Of a stretch of DNA of 64,000 bases, positions 1 through 8,970 are shown one piece after another. Under the pieces are notes generated by a model. The model worked only from the letters and a program-made list of their open reading frames with translations. It did no database searches and was not told where the DNA came from. Location of the stretch: positions 135,474 to 199,473 of the forward strand of contig DDSV01000024.1 in assembly GCA_002344215.1 (NCBI GenBank). Direction: 5' to 3'. Origin of the DNA: Akkermansiaceae bacterium UBA2381 (GTDB lineage Bacteria > Verrucomicrobiota > Verrucomicrobiia > Verrucomicrobiales > DEV007). A program made the translations under genes and the position numbers. The stretch's first letter is position 1, and each line of letters begins with the position of its first letter.

Positions 1-3000
1 CCTGAGAGACCGCCGTGTTGTTGTGAAGCACGGCGGAGATATCAATCTGATCGGTCACATTGGTGAAACCGGGGAGAGCGGGCTCGATGATGAGCGGCTT
101 GTTGATCACCACAGGTCCCTCGCCCTTGCCGAAGCGGTTCCCCTCCGCAACCACCGCCATGATGCGGAAGGTCGTGAGATTGTCCGGGGCAATCGCTTTC
201 GCACGAACCACCCCGTTTGCATCGGTCACCAGAGCCGGCGCCCAGAAGGCCAGCGCTTTAAAGTCTTTGCGGATACGATCCGGATCCAATCCGAAGGTTC
301 CACCGCCTCCGATCACATAACCCTTGTTGCCGAAATCCTGCTCCAGCGGGTTCTCGGGAAGGAGATCGCCGAGGCTCTGCCCTGTCCAGACAGCGAGCGG
401 GAAGGGAGCGTGAAACACAGCAGCGGGATCCGGTGTCTCGTGACCGGTCAGGCTCAAGACGCCCTCATCCACGGCGTAAAAGGTAACCTCGGCCCCTGCG
501 ACAGGATTCTTCAGGTGATCGAGGACGGTGGCCGTGAACTCGATTTCCTCACCCGGTTGATAATATTCCGCATCCCCGGCAGAAACGGTCGTCGTCAGCG
601 TCGCCGCGGGATCGTTGACATCGAGTTGGCAATAGCCGAGCCGATAGTCGGCCGCGGGATGCACATGCGGGCTCTCGGCGGAACCACGGATGATGAGGAG
701 AGAGGCAAACAGATTCGGTGCCGCTCCGTCTTCGATTGGGATTTCGAGGACAGTCTCATACTGGTTGATCATGAGTGACTGTGTCGAACGAACTCCTCCG
801 CGCTCCACCGTAAAGAGGGCATTGCCGAATACCGGAGTACGGGCAAGGAGTTTTGCTGTTTCACCCACCGAGTAGGTGGTTTTGTCAGGGATAAGGTCGA
901 TGCGGATGACATCGTGCCACGACCATGAAGGCTCCTCCGCACCGATGATCCTGAATTTGCTGCGGGTGATCACATTCCGTCCCTTACCGTCTTTTGCCGC
1001 CAGGGTGACATAGTAATCACCGGCTTCGTCGAATTTGATCTGGTGCGGGACCGGGCGGGTCAATCCGGTCGCGGGATCGATCTCCGTCTTCAGAGTCAGG
1101 GGCGTATCCGAAACCGTCTGCATCCGCATGTCATTGCGATGGGTCATCTTCCCGTTCGCCCCCATGACTTTCACGGTGGTCCACACTTCTTTTTCCAGAA
1201 GAACCGAAGTCTCAACCGGTTCGGTGTGGGCCTCACCTCCCGAGGTGACGGCGGCAAAAGAGAAGGTGGCGGTGTCGCCGGCGCGATGAACCCCGTCGGG
1301 CTCACGAACCCCCAGATAGAAATCCGAACTGTGCACGACAAACTGCTTCGAAGCGGAGATGGTCTGCTGGTTGGCATCGGTCACCGAGGCGGTGAGACTG
1401 ACCTCCCGGGGACCGGGATTGGTGGTTTGTTCAGGGAGCGTGAACTTCGCAACGGCTTCGCCCTTCGAGGAGAGCGACTGGGTTCCTTCAGTGCTGAACA
1501 CCTCCTCATCAATGGTTCTGTCACCGAACTCAAACTCATCGAATCCGCGGGGACGGGGGAACTCGCTTCTGGCATAAGCCATCCAGCTCACTTCCGCCTT
1601 TGAGAGCGGTTTTCCCATGAAATACTTCGCCGTGATGGGAACGGTGAGTTCGATTCCTCCAGTGTATTCCTCGTCAGCAACGAGTTTGACTTCGAAGGTG
1701 TTCACCCGGTAGTCCTCAACTTGAAAGGAGTAGTTGGAGATGAGCCGCCAGTCGGGCTCCGCGTCCCCTTCGAGAGGGGGATTGAAATCCACTTCGATGG
1801 AGTGCCAACCCATACCCTCGGCGGGCAGGGTGAAGGAATCGTCGAAACTGCCGTTCTTGCTGTAGGTCACATCGCGCTCAAAGAGCTCGCGATGGCGGGC
1901 GTCGAAGACCCGGAACTTCGCCACTCCCGTTCCCGCACCGAGCAATTTGTCGGTATCGATGAACCGGGAGATCGACTTCACCTTCACCTCGTCACCGGGA
2001 CGATAGACATTGCGATCCGTAAAGATCAGGGTGCGACGCTCGCCGTCGATGAGATCGTCGTAACGCTGATCGATTCCGAAGCTCCAGAGACCGACACTGT
2101 TCAGGTCGTCGTAGAACTGAATAACATGGCGGTCTTCACCAAGAGCCGCATCCAGAAACACCCGGTCTTCGCGACCTTTGTAGTGGGCGGCATCAATGCG
2201 GGTGGTCCCTCCTTCTTCAGTAACCGATTCGGCGACCATCTTTGCCGTTTCATCAACGAGTTTGACAGCGACTCCGGCAAGGGGTTTGCCAGACTTAAGC
2301 GAGAAGGCATAAACAACCGTATCGTCGTCCGATTGTTTCCAGGCGAGCCCGATATCAGTCAGCTGAATCAACGACTGCGCTCCGACAGAATGATCATCAC
2401 GTGTCGAGGAGGCTCCTTCACTACATAGATAGTAGGCACCGGTAGTCGCCCCTTTGACAATCTCATCCCATTCGAGGACAACATTCTCCGTCTTATCAAG
2501 TTCGGCAGCCGGCTCGCGGAACTGGTCATAAATTGTTTTTCCTGAAATGGCCTCGAAAGCAAGAGCCTGCTTTTCGCCCCATCCCTCATATTTGTCGTCG
2601 TAGTCGCGCAGGGCGAGGATCAGGTCTTTTCCGGTGAGGCTTTTCACCCGGGTTCTCAGGCCGGTCAGGTTCCCGGTGCGCAGTTCAAACTTGCGATGCC
2701 CGGAGGCGTTTTGAGTCGTGGAGAAAGCGGGGTAGGTAATGAAGCCGGCGTTGGGAACAAAGGCTACCTGCTGTTCAATCACCTGGCTGAGCTGGGTCGT
2801 ATCATTGGCGATGATCCCGTCCTTCACCGAAACCTTGTAGTCGATTCCATAGTCGAATTTTCCAGTGATGAGGATCTGATAGGAGCCTGGTAGAATTTCC
2901 ATCTCCTCAGGCTGGGGTGACACCTTGATAAAGTCGGCAAGACGCTTCGCATCGAAGGCGGTTCCCAGCCCCCCCTTGTTATGACGGATAATTAGATCGA

Positions 3001-3517
3001 GGGAGGAATCATACTCATTGGACGGCACGATTTCCGACACCGTGAACGCCTCAAGTTCTCCCAGGTAGTCAAGGCGTCCCTCAATGATCTCGTGGGAACC
3101 GTTGGCGCTCGCGAGCCCGGCTGTCGCGTTGATGAACCAGGTCCCGCCGAGGGGAAGCGGCGATGCCGGGGAGATCAGGACAAAGTTCTCTAGTACGATA
3201 CCTTCTGCAGTACTCTCCGTCATCGCCTGGATGATTTCCAGAGTAGGCCGTTTCGCCACAATGGCGGCAAAGCGTTCGTTTGGTTTGTCATAGAGTTTCA
3301 TCCCACCCTCGACCGCATCGGGATTTACCGCCGTATTAAACCGGAGAAGAACGGAGGAGACCGGCTTCAGGGGATTTTCAGCAGTGAAGCTATAGGGAAA
3401 CTGGTCATAGGTAAGAGCCGATTTCCCGGCTGCGGTAGAGTCCTGAGCAACAAGAGGACCTCCGGTAATCAAGGTAAAAATGACGACAGGGAATAGAACG
3501 AAGCGGCGGATGTTCAT
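1..3517 (-). CDS. alpha-2-macroglobulin family protein (3' end cut by window)
   Basis: About 1172 codons are visible and the frame stays open to base 1, so the C-terminus is missing. The ATG at 3515-3517 starts a signal peptide (MNIRRFVLFPVVIF..., Ala-rich end near LVAQDS). The MG2 signature FTDRNVYRPGDEV lies near residue 500. A Pro-Gly-rich macroglobulin stretch (YYQPGEEIEFTATVLD) lies near 985, with AVDEGVLSLTG shortly after. The A2M core FWAPALVTDANGVVRAKA lies near 1090. Bacterial A2Ms trap attacking proteases in the periplasm. A thioester motif (CxEQ), if present, would lie beyond the window. There is no lipobox Cys in the signal peptide, unlike the E. coli YfhM type, so the protein is probably periplasmic or secreted. 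Family assignment is firm; the protease-trapping role is inferred from the family. Confidence 0.9.
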   Translation of the reverse strand, partial: MNIRRFVLFPVVIFTLITGGPLVAQDSTAAGKSALTYDQFPYSFTAENPLKPVSSVLLRFNTAVNPDAVEGGMKLYDKPNERFAAIVAKRPTLEIIQAMTESTAEGIVLENFVLISPASPLPLGGTWFINATAGLASANGSHEIIEGRLDYLGELEAFTVSEIVPSNEYDSSLDLIIRHNKGGLGTAFDAKRLADFIKVSPQPEEMEILPGSYQILITGKFDYGIDYKVSVKDGIIANDTTQLSQVIEQQVAFVPNAGFITYPAFSTTQNASGHRKFELRTGNLTGLRTRVKSLTGKDLILALRDYDDKYEGWGEKQALAFEAISGKTIYDQFREPAAELDKTENVVLEWDEIVKGATTGAYYLCSEGASSTRDDHSVGAQSLIQLTDIGLAWKQSDDDTVVYAFSLKSGKPLAGVAVKLVDETAKMVAESVTEEGGTTRIDAAHYKGREDRVFLDAALGEDRHVIQFYDDLNSVGLWSFGIDQRYDDLIDGERRTLIFTDRNVYRPGDEVKVKSISRFIDTDKLLGAGTGVAKFRVFDARHRELFERDVTYSKNGSFDDSFTLPAEGMGWHSIEVDFNPPLEGDAEPDWRLISNYSFQVEDYRVNTFEVKLVADEEYTGGIELTVPITAKYFMGKPLSKAEVSWMAYARSEFPRPRGFDEFEFGDRTIDEEVFSTEGTQSLSSKGEAVAKFTLPEQTTNPGPREVSLTASVTDANQQTISASKQFVVHSSDFYLGVREPDGVHRAGDTATFSFAAVTSGGEAHTEPVETSVLLEKEVWTTVKVMGANGKMTHRNDMRMQTVSDTPLTLKTEIDPATGLTRPVPHQIKFDEAGDYYVTLAAKDGKGRNVITRSKFRIIGAEEPSWSWHDVIRIDLIPDKTTYSVGETAKLLARTPVFGNALFTVERGGVRSTQSLMINQYETVLEIPIEDGAAPNLFASLLIIRGSAESPHVHPAADYRLGYCQLDVNDPAATLTTTVSAGDAEYYQPGEEIEFTATVLDHLKNPVAGAEVTFYAVDEGVLSLTGHETPDPAAVFHAPFPLAVWTGQSLGDLLPENPLEQDFGNKGYVIGGGGTFGLDPDRIRKDFKALAFWAPALVTDANGVVRAKAIAPDNLTTFRIMAVVAEGNRFGKGEGPVVINKPLIIEPALPGFTNVTDQIDISAVLHNNTAVSQ

Positions 3518-3703
3518 GAGTTGATGTAAGGGTGGGAAAAGGGCACGTATTCTGGTCGACGAATACTACGAGCGGTTTATGTGAAGTCTTTCGCCCGGAA
3601 CCGTGTTTTCAGGCGGAGGGCAGCTATTTAACTTCAATACGGATGAAACCCTGCAGAGCTTAGCATTGCGACCATCCCGCAGGGAGCAAAATCGTTGCAA
3701 TTT

Positions 3704-5671
3704 TCAGACTAGCTTTGCAGACCGGACAAAGGGAGGGATGGGGCAACCGATGGAATCCGCGACCGCCCGGATCAGTTCCGCTTCCCGACTCGAAACCCCC
3801 TGATCAGCCATCACGCTGATACTGCATGCCTCAAGCAGGTTTCGTTTCACCACCGGAGAGGCATGGGTAAAGTTTTCCAGGACCTCTTTGATCCGATCGA
3901 GGCCGCACTCTCCGCCCTGCTTGTAGGGAATCTCAACGAGATAGTGCTGCCGGAGACGGGCCGCGGCAGCCTCAAAGGCCCGGCGGGTGGTAGGCTCGTC
4001 CTCCGGATGACTCATCGCTGCGAGAGTGGAGAGGAGAACGCCGGCATCATCGACCAATGGATGAATCTTCCAGTATTTTATCTTCTCCGGGCTGCGCTGC
4101 TGAAAGTAGGTATCCAAGTGACGGGTGATCACCTGAAGGAGCATGAATTCAAAGAGATCGACCCGGCCGTCGCTGGAGATGAGATCCTGGATGATGGTCT
4201 TGAAACGGGCATACTCGGCCGGAGAAAGATGTTTCAGAGCCGGTATCGATAGATCGATGAGGCTGATCTTGACGGCGGAATGCACGGAATTCACTTCTCC
4301 ATAGAGAGCGGAGACGAACTGGAAAGTAAGCTCGTCGGTCGCCTGACGGAGGCGACTGAGTTCAGCATTCCTCAGACTCTCGTCCTGAGCCAGGAGCAGG
4401 GCAAAAACGACGGACTGGGATCCCGATCGAGATCGACAGGCCTCGATCCAGTTCGGCGGAAGCTGATCATGTAGTGCTTCTCCCAATTCCACCTGTTCAG
4501 GATGAACCGAGCGCAAACTCTCCATCGCCTCTTCGGAACTGAATTGGGCGGGAGCCGATCCTGCGTCGAAAAACATCCCCGAGGCGGCAGGAGGAGATTT
4601 CCGTTTGCCTTTGGGTGACGATGACGCCTCGGATTCCTCCGAGATTGGACGGAGGCTGACCTCCTGAAATTCACCGTCCCAGTGAGGCAGGAGACGACTG
4701 ATGCGCTGATTTAGAGGTGGATGGGTGGCGAAAAGGGAGGACTTAAAAGCACTTCCGAAAAAGAGATGGCTCGCATCTTTTGCCATCGGGTTCGTCATTC
4801 GCGAACCGGAGCCGAGCCCCCCGATCTTCATGAGGGCGCCGGCTATTCCATCCGGGTTGCGTGTAAACTGCACGGCCGAAGCATCGGCCAGGAACTCCCG
4901 CTGCCTTGAAACTGAAGCCTTGATGAGGCTGGCAAAGAAACTCCCCACATACCCGATAATGAGAAGCCCCAGACCGGCAATGAACATGGCCAGAGCGATT
5001 CCCGCGCCCTCTTTCCGGTTTGAGCTGATGTTACCCCGAAAAGCGTTTCTCAAAATCAACTCGCCGATGAGAGCGAGGAAAAGAATGCCGAAAAGGAGTC
5101 CCATGAGCCGGAGGTTGAGTCTCATGTCTCCGTTGAGAATATGGGAGAACTCGTGGGCAATGACTCCCTGAAGCTCATCGCGGCTTAGAAGCGTCATGCA
5201 CCCCCGGGTGACGCCGATCACCGCATCGCTGGTGGTTTTCCCGGCGGCAAAGGCATTGATCGAATCCTCCGAGTCCATCACATAGACAGTCGGAACGGGA
5301 ACGCCCGAGGCGATCGCCATCTCCTCGACGAGATTAAGGAGACGGCGCTCGTGAAAATCCGTCGTGTTAATATCCAGCTCTCTCCCCCCGAGTTCGCGGG
5401 CAACCACTTCACCGCCACCGGAGAGTTGGAGCGTCTTGAAGGTCGAAGCAAGGAAGACTACCGAACCGGTACCAATCGCGGTAAACATCAGCATCTCGGG
5501 ATTCCAGAGATCCGGCATTCGAGCCGCTTCACCTTCTCTATCGAGAAAGAACTGCATGACGACGACCAGCCCGTAGACCGCGAGGATGATTCCGACCAGA
5601 GCAAGAATGAAGTAGAAGATCAGCAGATGCGTCTTCCGTCTCGCCACCTCCTGTTGCTCGAAAAAATCCAT
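3704..5671 (-). CDS. M48 family metallopeptidase with TerB-like C-terminal region
   Basis: The protein has about 655 residues. Two N-terminal membrane segments (about 16-41 and 60-78) precede an M48 domain with zinc motif HEFSH at residues 173-177. Two more hydrophobic segments follow, then the probable third ligand in SRQREFLADA. This is the HtpX-like arrangement for membrane protein quality control. The C-terminal 250 residues are extra. They contain ISSDGRVDLFEFMLLQVITR and a later SVMADQGVSSREAELIRAVA, which resemble TerB-type helical domains. I chose the ATG at 5669-5671 over the GTG at 5684-5686, since MDFFEQQ runs straight into the membrane segment. It lies 61 bases behind the LemA gene on the same strand, a common LemA-M48 pairing. 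Substrates are unknown. Confidence 0.88.
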   Translation of the reverse strand: MDFFEQQEVARRKTHLLIFYFILALVGIILAVYGLVVVMQFFLDREGEAARMPDLWNPEMLMFTAIGTGSVVFLASTFKTLQLSGGGEVVARELGGRELDINTTDFHERRLLNLVEEMAIASGVPVPTVYVMDSEDSINAFAAGKTTSDAVIGVTRGCMTLLSRDELQGVIAHEFSHILNGDMRLNLRLMGLLFGILFLALIGELILRNAFRGNISSNRKEGAGIALAMFIAGLGLLIIGYVGSFFASLIKASVSRQREFLADASAVQFTRNPDGIAGALMKIGGLGSGSRMTNPMAKDASHLFFGSAFKSSLFATHPPLNQRISRLLPHWDGEFQEVSLRPISEESEASSSPKGKRKSPPAASGMFFDAGSAPAQFSSEEAMESLRSVHPEQVELGEALHDQLPPNWIEACRSRSGSQSVVFALLLAQDESLRNAELSRLRQATDELTFQFVSALYGEVNSVHSAVKISLIDLSIPALKHLSPAEYARFKTIIQDLISSDGRVDLFEFMLLQVITRHLDTYFQQRSPEKIKYWKIHPLVDDAGVLLSTLAAMSHPEDEPTTRRAFEAAAARLRQHYLVEIPYKQGGECGLDRIKEVLENFTHASPVVKRNLLEACSISVMADQGVSSREAELIRAVADSIGCPIPPFVRSAKLV

Positions 5672-5732
5672 GGCAGTTACGCACACGGTCGGAGCCGCGA
5701 AGGCGTCACCCGACCGACCGTTCCGGCTGGTC

Positions 5733-6323
5733 TCAGAATTTTACGACCACACTCTCGCGCTCGGCGTCATTGGAGACTTCGAATCCAGTCGCCTGAACGA
5801 AGTTGAACATCCCCGCGATGAAATTCGACGGAAACATCTCCAGCTTGTTGTTAAAATGCATCACTGCGTCGTTGTAGGCCTGGCGGGCAAAGGCAACCTT
5901 TGACTCGGTCGAGGTCAGTTCCTCCTGCAACTGAAGCATGTTCTGATTGCTGCGAAGCTCGGGATAACTCTCGGACAGGGCGAAGAGACGCCCCAGAGAC
6001 CCCCCGAGGGCGGTGTCTGCGGTGGAAAGGGTCTGCATCGATCCGCCGTCAGCCGGAGACGCATGCTCCCGCGCGGAAGAGGCCGCATTCCTTGCCTGGA
6101 TGACCGCTTCAAGCGTTTCCCGCTCGTGCTGCATGAACGACTTTACCGTCTCCACGAGATTTGGAATCAGGTCATAACGGCGCTTCAACTGAACATCGAT
6201 CTGGGCGAAGGCGTTCTTGTAACGGTTACGGAGTTTCACCAGCCCGTTGTACAGCGCGATCACGAAGATCACGGGGAGCACAACGAGGGCAACGATCAGA
6301 AGGATAATGGCAATACCGGTCAT
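5733..6323 (-). CDS. lemA: LemA family protein
   Basis: The protein has 196 residues, the usual LemA length. An N-terminal membrane helix (about 4-26) is followed by the LemA signature region YNGLVKLRNRYKNAFAQIDV and RRYDLIPNLVETVKSFMQHE. The C-terminus has the typical AFARQAYNDAVMHFNNKLE and FPSNFIAGMF segments. The ATG at 6321-6323 fits the family start; an in-frame extension to 6365 would add residues ahead of the membrane helix and is less likely. The gene is first in a pair with the M48 peptidase downstream. LemA proteins are small membrane-anchored helical proteins of unclear role, often next to HtpX-type peptidases. Confidence 0.92.
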   Translation of the reverse strand: MTGIAIILLIVALVVLPVIFVIALYNGLVKLRNRYKNAFAQIDVQLKRRYDLIPNLVETVKSFMQHERETLEAVIQARNAASSAREHASPADGGSMQTLSTADTALGGSLGRLFALSESYPELRSNQNMLQLQEELTSTESKVAFARQAYNDAVMHFNNKLEMFPSNFIAGMFNFVQATGFEVSNDAERESVVVKF

Positions 6324-6492
6324 GATTTTTGATGGGAAGGATGCTTGAGAGGAACCTATCCGCAAGTCACGGAAAGTTCGAACTCCAAATACTAATCGGA
6401 AGGATCACGGGTTCGATTACAAATTAAAAGCAAAATTCCAACCACTCTGCCTTCTGCCACGCGGGAAGAAATTTTATAATGAAACACTTGTT

Positions 6493-6521
6493 TTGTTAAC
6501 ATTTCTAAGATATTTTATAAT
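6493..6521 (+). promoter_or_regulatory. sigma70-type promoter for the TolQ/ExbB-like gene
   Basis: TTGTTA at 6493-6498 and TATAAT at 6516-6521 are separated by exactly 17 bases, in an AT-rich island unlike its surroundings. The predicted transcription start is near 6528-6530, about 30 bases before the ATG at 6559. The same promoter rules out an in-frame upstream start at 6493 for the gene. Called from consensus match only. Confidence 0.75.
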
Positions 6522-6558
6522 TTATCAGGATTTATGCCGCGGTACGGCCACATTTTTC

Positions 6559-7566
6559 ATGATGTCCCCTCTCAACCACCTCCTCCCCCTGCTGGGGAGC
6601 ATTCGGACCACCCTTGATCAGCCGGTTTTCCCCGGCAAAGTCATCGTCTGGCTCCTCTTCATGCTGTCGATCATCGGGTGGGTAATGATCGTCTCCAAGA
6701 TCACCCAGCTGAGAAAGATCAAACGGACGGACCGCGAATTCACCGAGCGGCTTCGGAAGTCAAAAACGACTCTTGAGGTCTTTGAGGAAGGCTGGGACGA
6801 TGATTTGTCTCTCAAGCACGTCATTTATCAGGCAGGAGCTCGCGAAGCGGCCTTTCAATATTTGGGTTCCCGGGAGCCGCAGGAGATGATGCAGCGCCGA
6901 ATCAAGCAGGCGGGAAAACTGGGAGCGAGGCAGCTCGATTTTCTGAGAACGGCCTTCCAAACCGGATACCGCGCAGCCCTTGGTCGGCTTCAATCCGGGA
7001 TAGACGGATTGCGCCTCCTTTCCGTTTCCGCCCTTCTGATCGGAACCTTCGGCCTCGTCTGGACTCTCATGATCGGGTTCGACCAGGCCAAGGAGTTTGC
7101 CGAAATCGCTCCGATGGTGGGAGGCGCGCTGGGATATCTGGTGATTGCCCTGCTCGTGGCCACACCCGCCGCCATCGCGAAAGTCGCTTTTGACGCGACG
7201 GTGAGGAGTCGGGAACGGGAGTTGGAACGGTTTCGCGACGACATCAACCGGCTCTTTGAACGGAGCTTTGCCGAGACCGACGGGCCGGTCCGTAAGTCCG
7301 AATCGGATCATGCGGCAGAAAGGGCTCATCGCTCCGGAGATAACCAGGAGTTTTCTCCTTCGGCAGCCGACTCCGGAAATCCGGCTTCCCCGTTTCTCCC
7401 CGGTAAAGCCGCAGACGGGCCCTTCGAGAACCCTCCCGGAGAGGGCAAGAAACGCTACCACTCGATCCGCGAGCGGCTGCTCCGCGACGATAATGACGAC
7501 ATGATGGAGAGCCATTTCGAGGTAAACCCGATCGCCCGTCAGGCTGCCGCCTTGCGTGGGTATTGA
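6559..7566 (+). CDS. MotA/TolQ/ExbB-type proton channel family protein
   Basis: The start is ATG 6559 or the adjacent ATG 6562, giving about 335 residues. There are three membrane segments: VIVWLLFMLSIIGWVMIV near the N-terminus, then LRLLSVSALLIGTFGLVWTL and GALGYLVIALLVATPAAIAK, the last two forming the conserved MotA_ExbB region with the LIGTFGLVWTLMIGF and VATPAAIAKVAF signatures. Such proteins form pentameric channels that use proton flow to drive TonB, TolA or related partners. The C-terminal 110 residues are hydrophilic and Pro/Glu/Arg-rich, longer than in TolQ. No ExbD/TolR gene follows. The next gene, 15 bases away, encodes a short TonB-N-terminus-like protein. Transcription is likely from the promoter at 6493-6521. 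Confidence 0.88.
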   Translation: MMSPLNHLLPLLGSIRTTLDQPVFPGKVIVWLLFMLSIIGWVMIVSKITQLRKIKRTDREFTERLRKSKTTLEVFEEGWDDDLSLKHVIYQAGAREAAFQYLGSREPQEMMQRRIKQAGKLGARQLDFLRTAFQTGYRAALGRLQSGIDGLRLLSVSALLIGTFGLVWTLMIGFDQAKEFAEIAPMVGGALGYLVIALLVATPAAIAKVAFDATVRSRERELERFRDDINRLFERSFAETDGPVRKSESDHAAERAHRSGDNQEFSPSAADSGNPASPFLPGKAADGPFENPPGEGKKRYHSIRERLLRDDNDDMMESHFEVNPIARQAAALRGY

Positions 7567-7581
7567 GCAAATTTCGTTACC

Positions 7582-8019
7582 ATGAAGTTTTCCTTCCAAA
7601 CTGTCTGGATCATTTTCGGTGTGACTCTCGCCCACTTGTTTGTGATCTCCGCGCTGTCACCGACAGGGGGGGCAAGGCGGGATCTTGTTCTTACGGAAGA
7701 TCCTGCCCCTGCCGACCCTCCCGGGAAGCAAACCGGGGCAGAGACCGTTTCCACATCCGAAATGGCTGCACCTGCTGCTGTCGACGCGACGGAGAAAGCG
7801 GCTGAAATCACTCAAGTTAAAGACCCGTCGACGGTCGCAACCGGAGAAGTTCCCGTCCCGTCGGCCGGCACGCCAACTCAGCCCCTCACACCGGTCGAGA
7901 GTCTCGTCGAAACTGCGACGGCAGAGCGATCCGCTGCCCCGGTTGATTCGCCCGCAATTTCCTCGCCTCCCCGGGTGATCAGGGAAATTCGCGATCTCAA
8001 GCCGGTGCGGCGTTCCTGA
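7582..8019 (+). CDS. single-pass, Pro/Ala/Thr-rich protein resembling a TonB N-terminus
   Basis: The protein has 145 residues. One membrane helix (about 7-25, IIFGVTLAHLFVISAL) has a central His18. The rest is low complexity, rich in Pro, Ala, Thr, Val and Glu, and ends in a basic PVRRS. This is the layout of the TonB N-terminal anchor and periplasmic spacer, but there is no C-terminal TonB or TolA domain. The Ser four residues before His that TonB and TolA carry is Val14 here. It lies 15 bases after the ExbB/TolQ-like gene and is probably co-transcribed. The reading frame is plausible by context and composition, but I know no named family for it. Confidence 0.65.
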   Translation: MKFSFQTVWIIFGVTLAHLFVISALSPTGGARRDLVLTEDPAPADPPGKQTGAETVSTSEMAAPAAVDATEKAAEITQVKDPSTVATGEVPVPSAGTPTQPLTPVESLVETATAERSAAPVDSPAISSPPRVIREIRDLKPVRRS

Positions 8020-8076
8020 ACTGGATTATTCGATCCGCCTGCGCTTTCTTCGGTCGGATCGGCGTAATCCATTGAG

Positions 8077-8970
8077 ATGTCAACATCCTCGGTTCTAATC
8101 ATTGGTCACGGGTATGTCGGCGCGGCGCTGGCGGAGAGTCTTTGGACGTCGGGAGCCACGGTGGCCTCGGTGAACCGGGCGGCAAATGAATCATGCCCCT
8201 ACCCTGTCATTTCCGGAGATGTCTCGACACTGAGCTCTCTCAAATCTATCCCGGGGTCACTTCCCTTTTCCGGCCCGGACGTAATTGTTCATTGTGCCAG
8301 TTCAAGCCGCGGCGGGGCCGACGCCTATCGGGCGGTATTCATCGACGGGCTGAAGAATCTCAGAGAGGTTTTCCCCGCAGTGCCGATCATTTTCACCAGC
8401 AGCAGCAGCGTCTACGGTCAAATCGACGGCTCCGTCGTCGACGAGACCTCGCCGGCTTCACCCGACCGGGAAACAAGCCGCCTCCTTTGTGAAGCCGAAG
8501 TCCTTGCCCGCGGGAGCGGTGGCATCGCCCTCAGACTGGCGGGGATTTACGGGCCGGGACGATCCGTTCACCTCAGAAAAATTCTCGAGGGGACCGCAAC
8601 CATTGACGAAGGCGAGGCCAGCCGCTTTCTCAATCAGATTCACCAGGACGATGTCATCCGGGCGATCACCCATCTCATCGAGGCCGGGATTGCCCGCCAC
8701 GGAGGCGCTCTCCTTAATGTCGTCGATGACCATGCCCTCACCCAACGGGAATGCTACGAGTCCCTCGCCTCCTTTTTCGGGGTACCGGTGCCGCCTGAAG
8801 CTCCTCCGGCCCTTGATCGGAAACGAGCCTGGACAAACAAGATCGTTTCAAATGCCGCGCTCCGGGCAACAGGTTGGGAACCTCGTTATCCCTCGTTCCT
8901 TGATGCAGTCAAAAATGATCCCCGCCTGGTTCCCTCGATCCGGGAGCAAATAGCAAAAGGGGAAAACTAA
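8077..8970 (+). CDS. NAD(P)-binding SDR-type epimerase/dehydratase family protein
   Basis: The protein has 297 residues. An N-terminal Rossmann fold carries GHGYVG (residues 10-15, GxGxxG pattern). The strands VIVHCASSSRGG and PIIFTSSSSVYGQ correspond to the extended-SDR core, and LRLAGIYGPGRSV is the family's substrate-side segment, with FLNQIHQDDVIRAI later. The usual YxxxK after the SSVYG segment is not seen: the region reads ETSRLLCEAE. This is the pattern of YeeZ-like SDRs, whose substrates are unknown. The stop codon TAA (8968-8970) overlaps the TAG of the convergent methyltransferase gene (sequence CTAA). Confidence 0.85.
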   Translation: MSTSSVLIIGHGYVGAALAESLWTSGATVASVNRAANESCPYPVISGDVSTLSSLKSIPGSLPFSGPDVIVHCASSSRGGADAYRAVFIDGLKNLREVFPAVPIIFTSSSSVYGQIDGSVVDETSPASPDRETSRLLCEAEVLARGSGGIALRLAGIYGPGRSVHLRKILEGTATIDEGEASRFLNQIHQDDVIRAITHLIEAGIARHGGALLNVVDDHALTQRECYESLASFFGVPVPPEAPPALDRKRAWTNKIVSNAALRATGWEPRYPSFLDAVKNDPRLVPSIREQIAKGEN

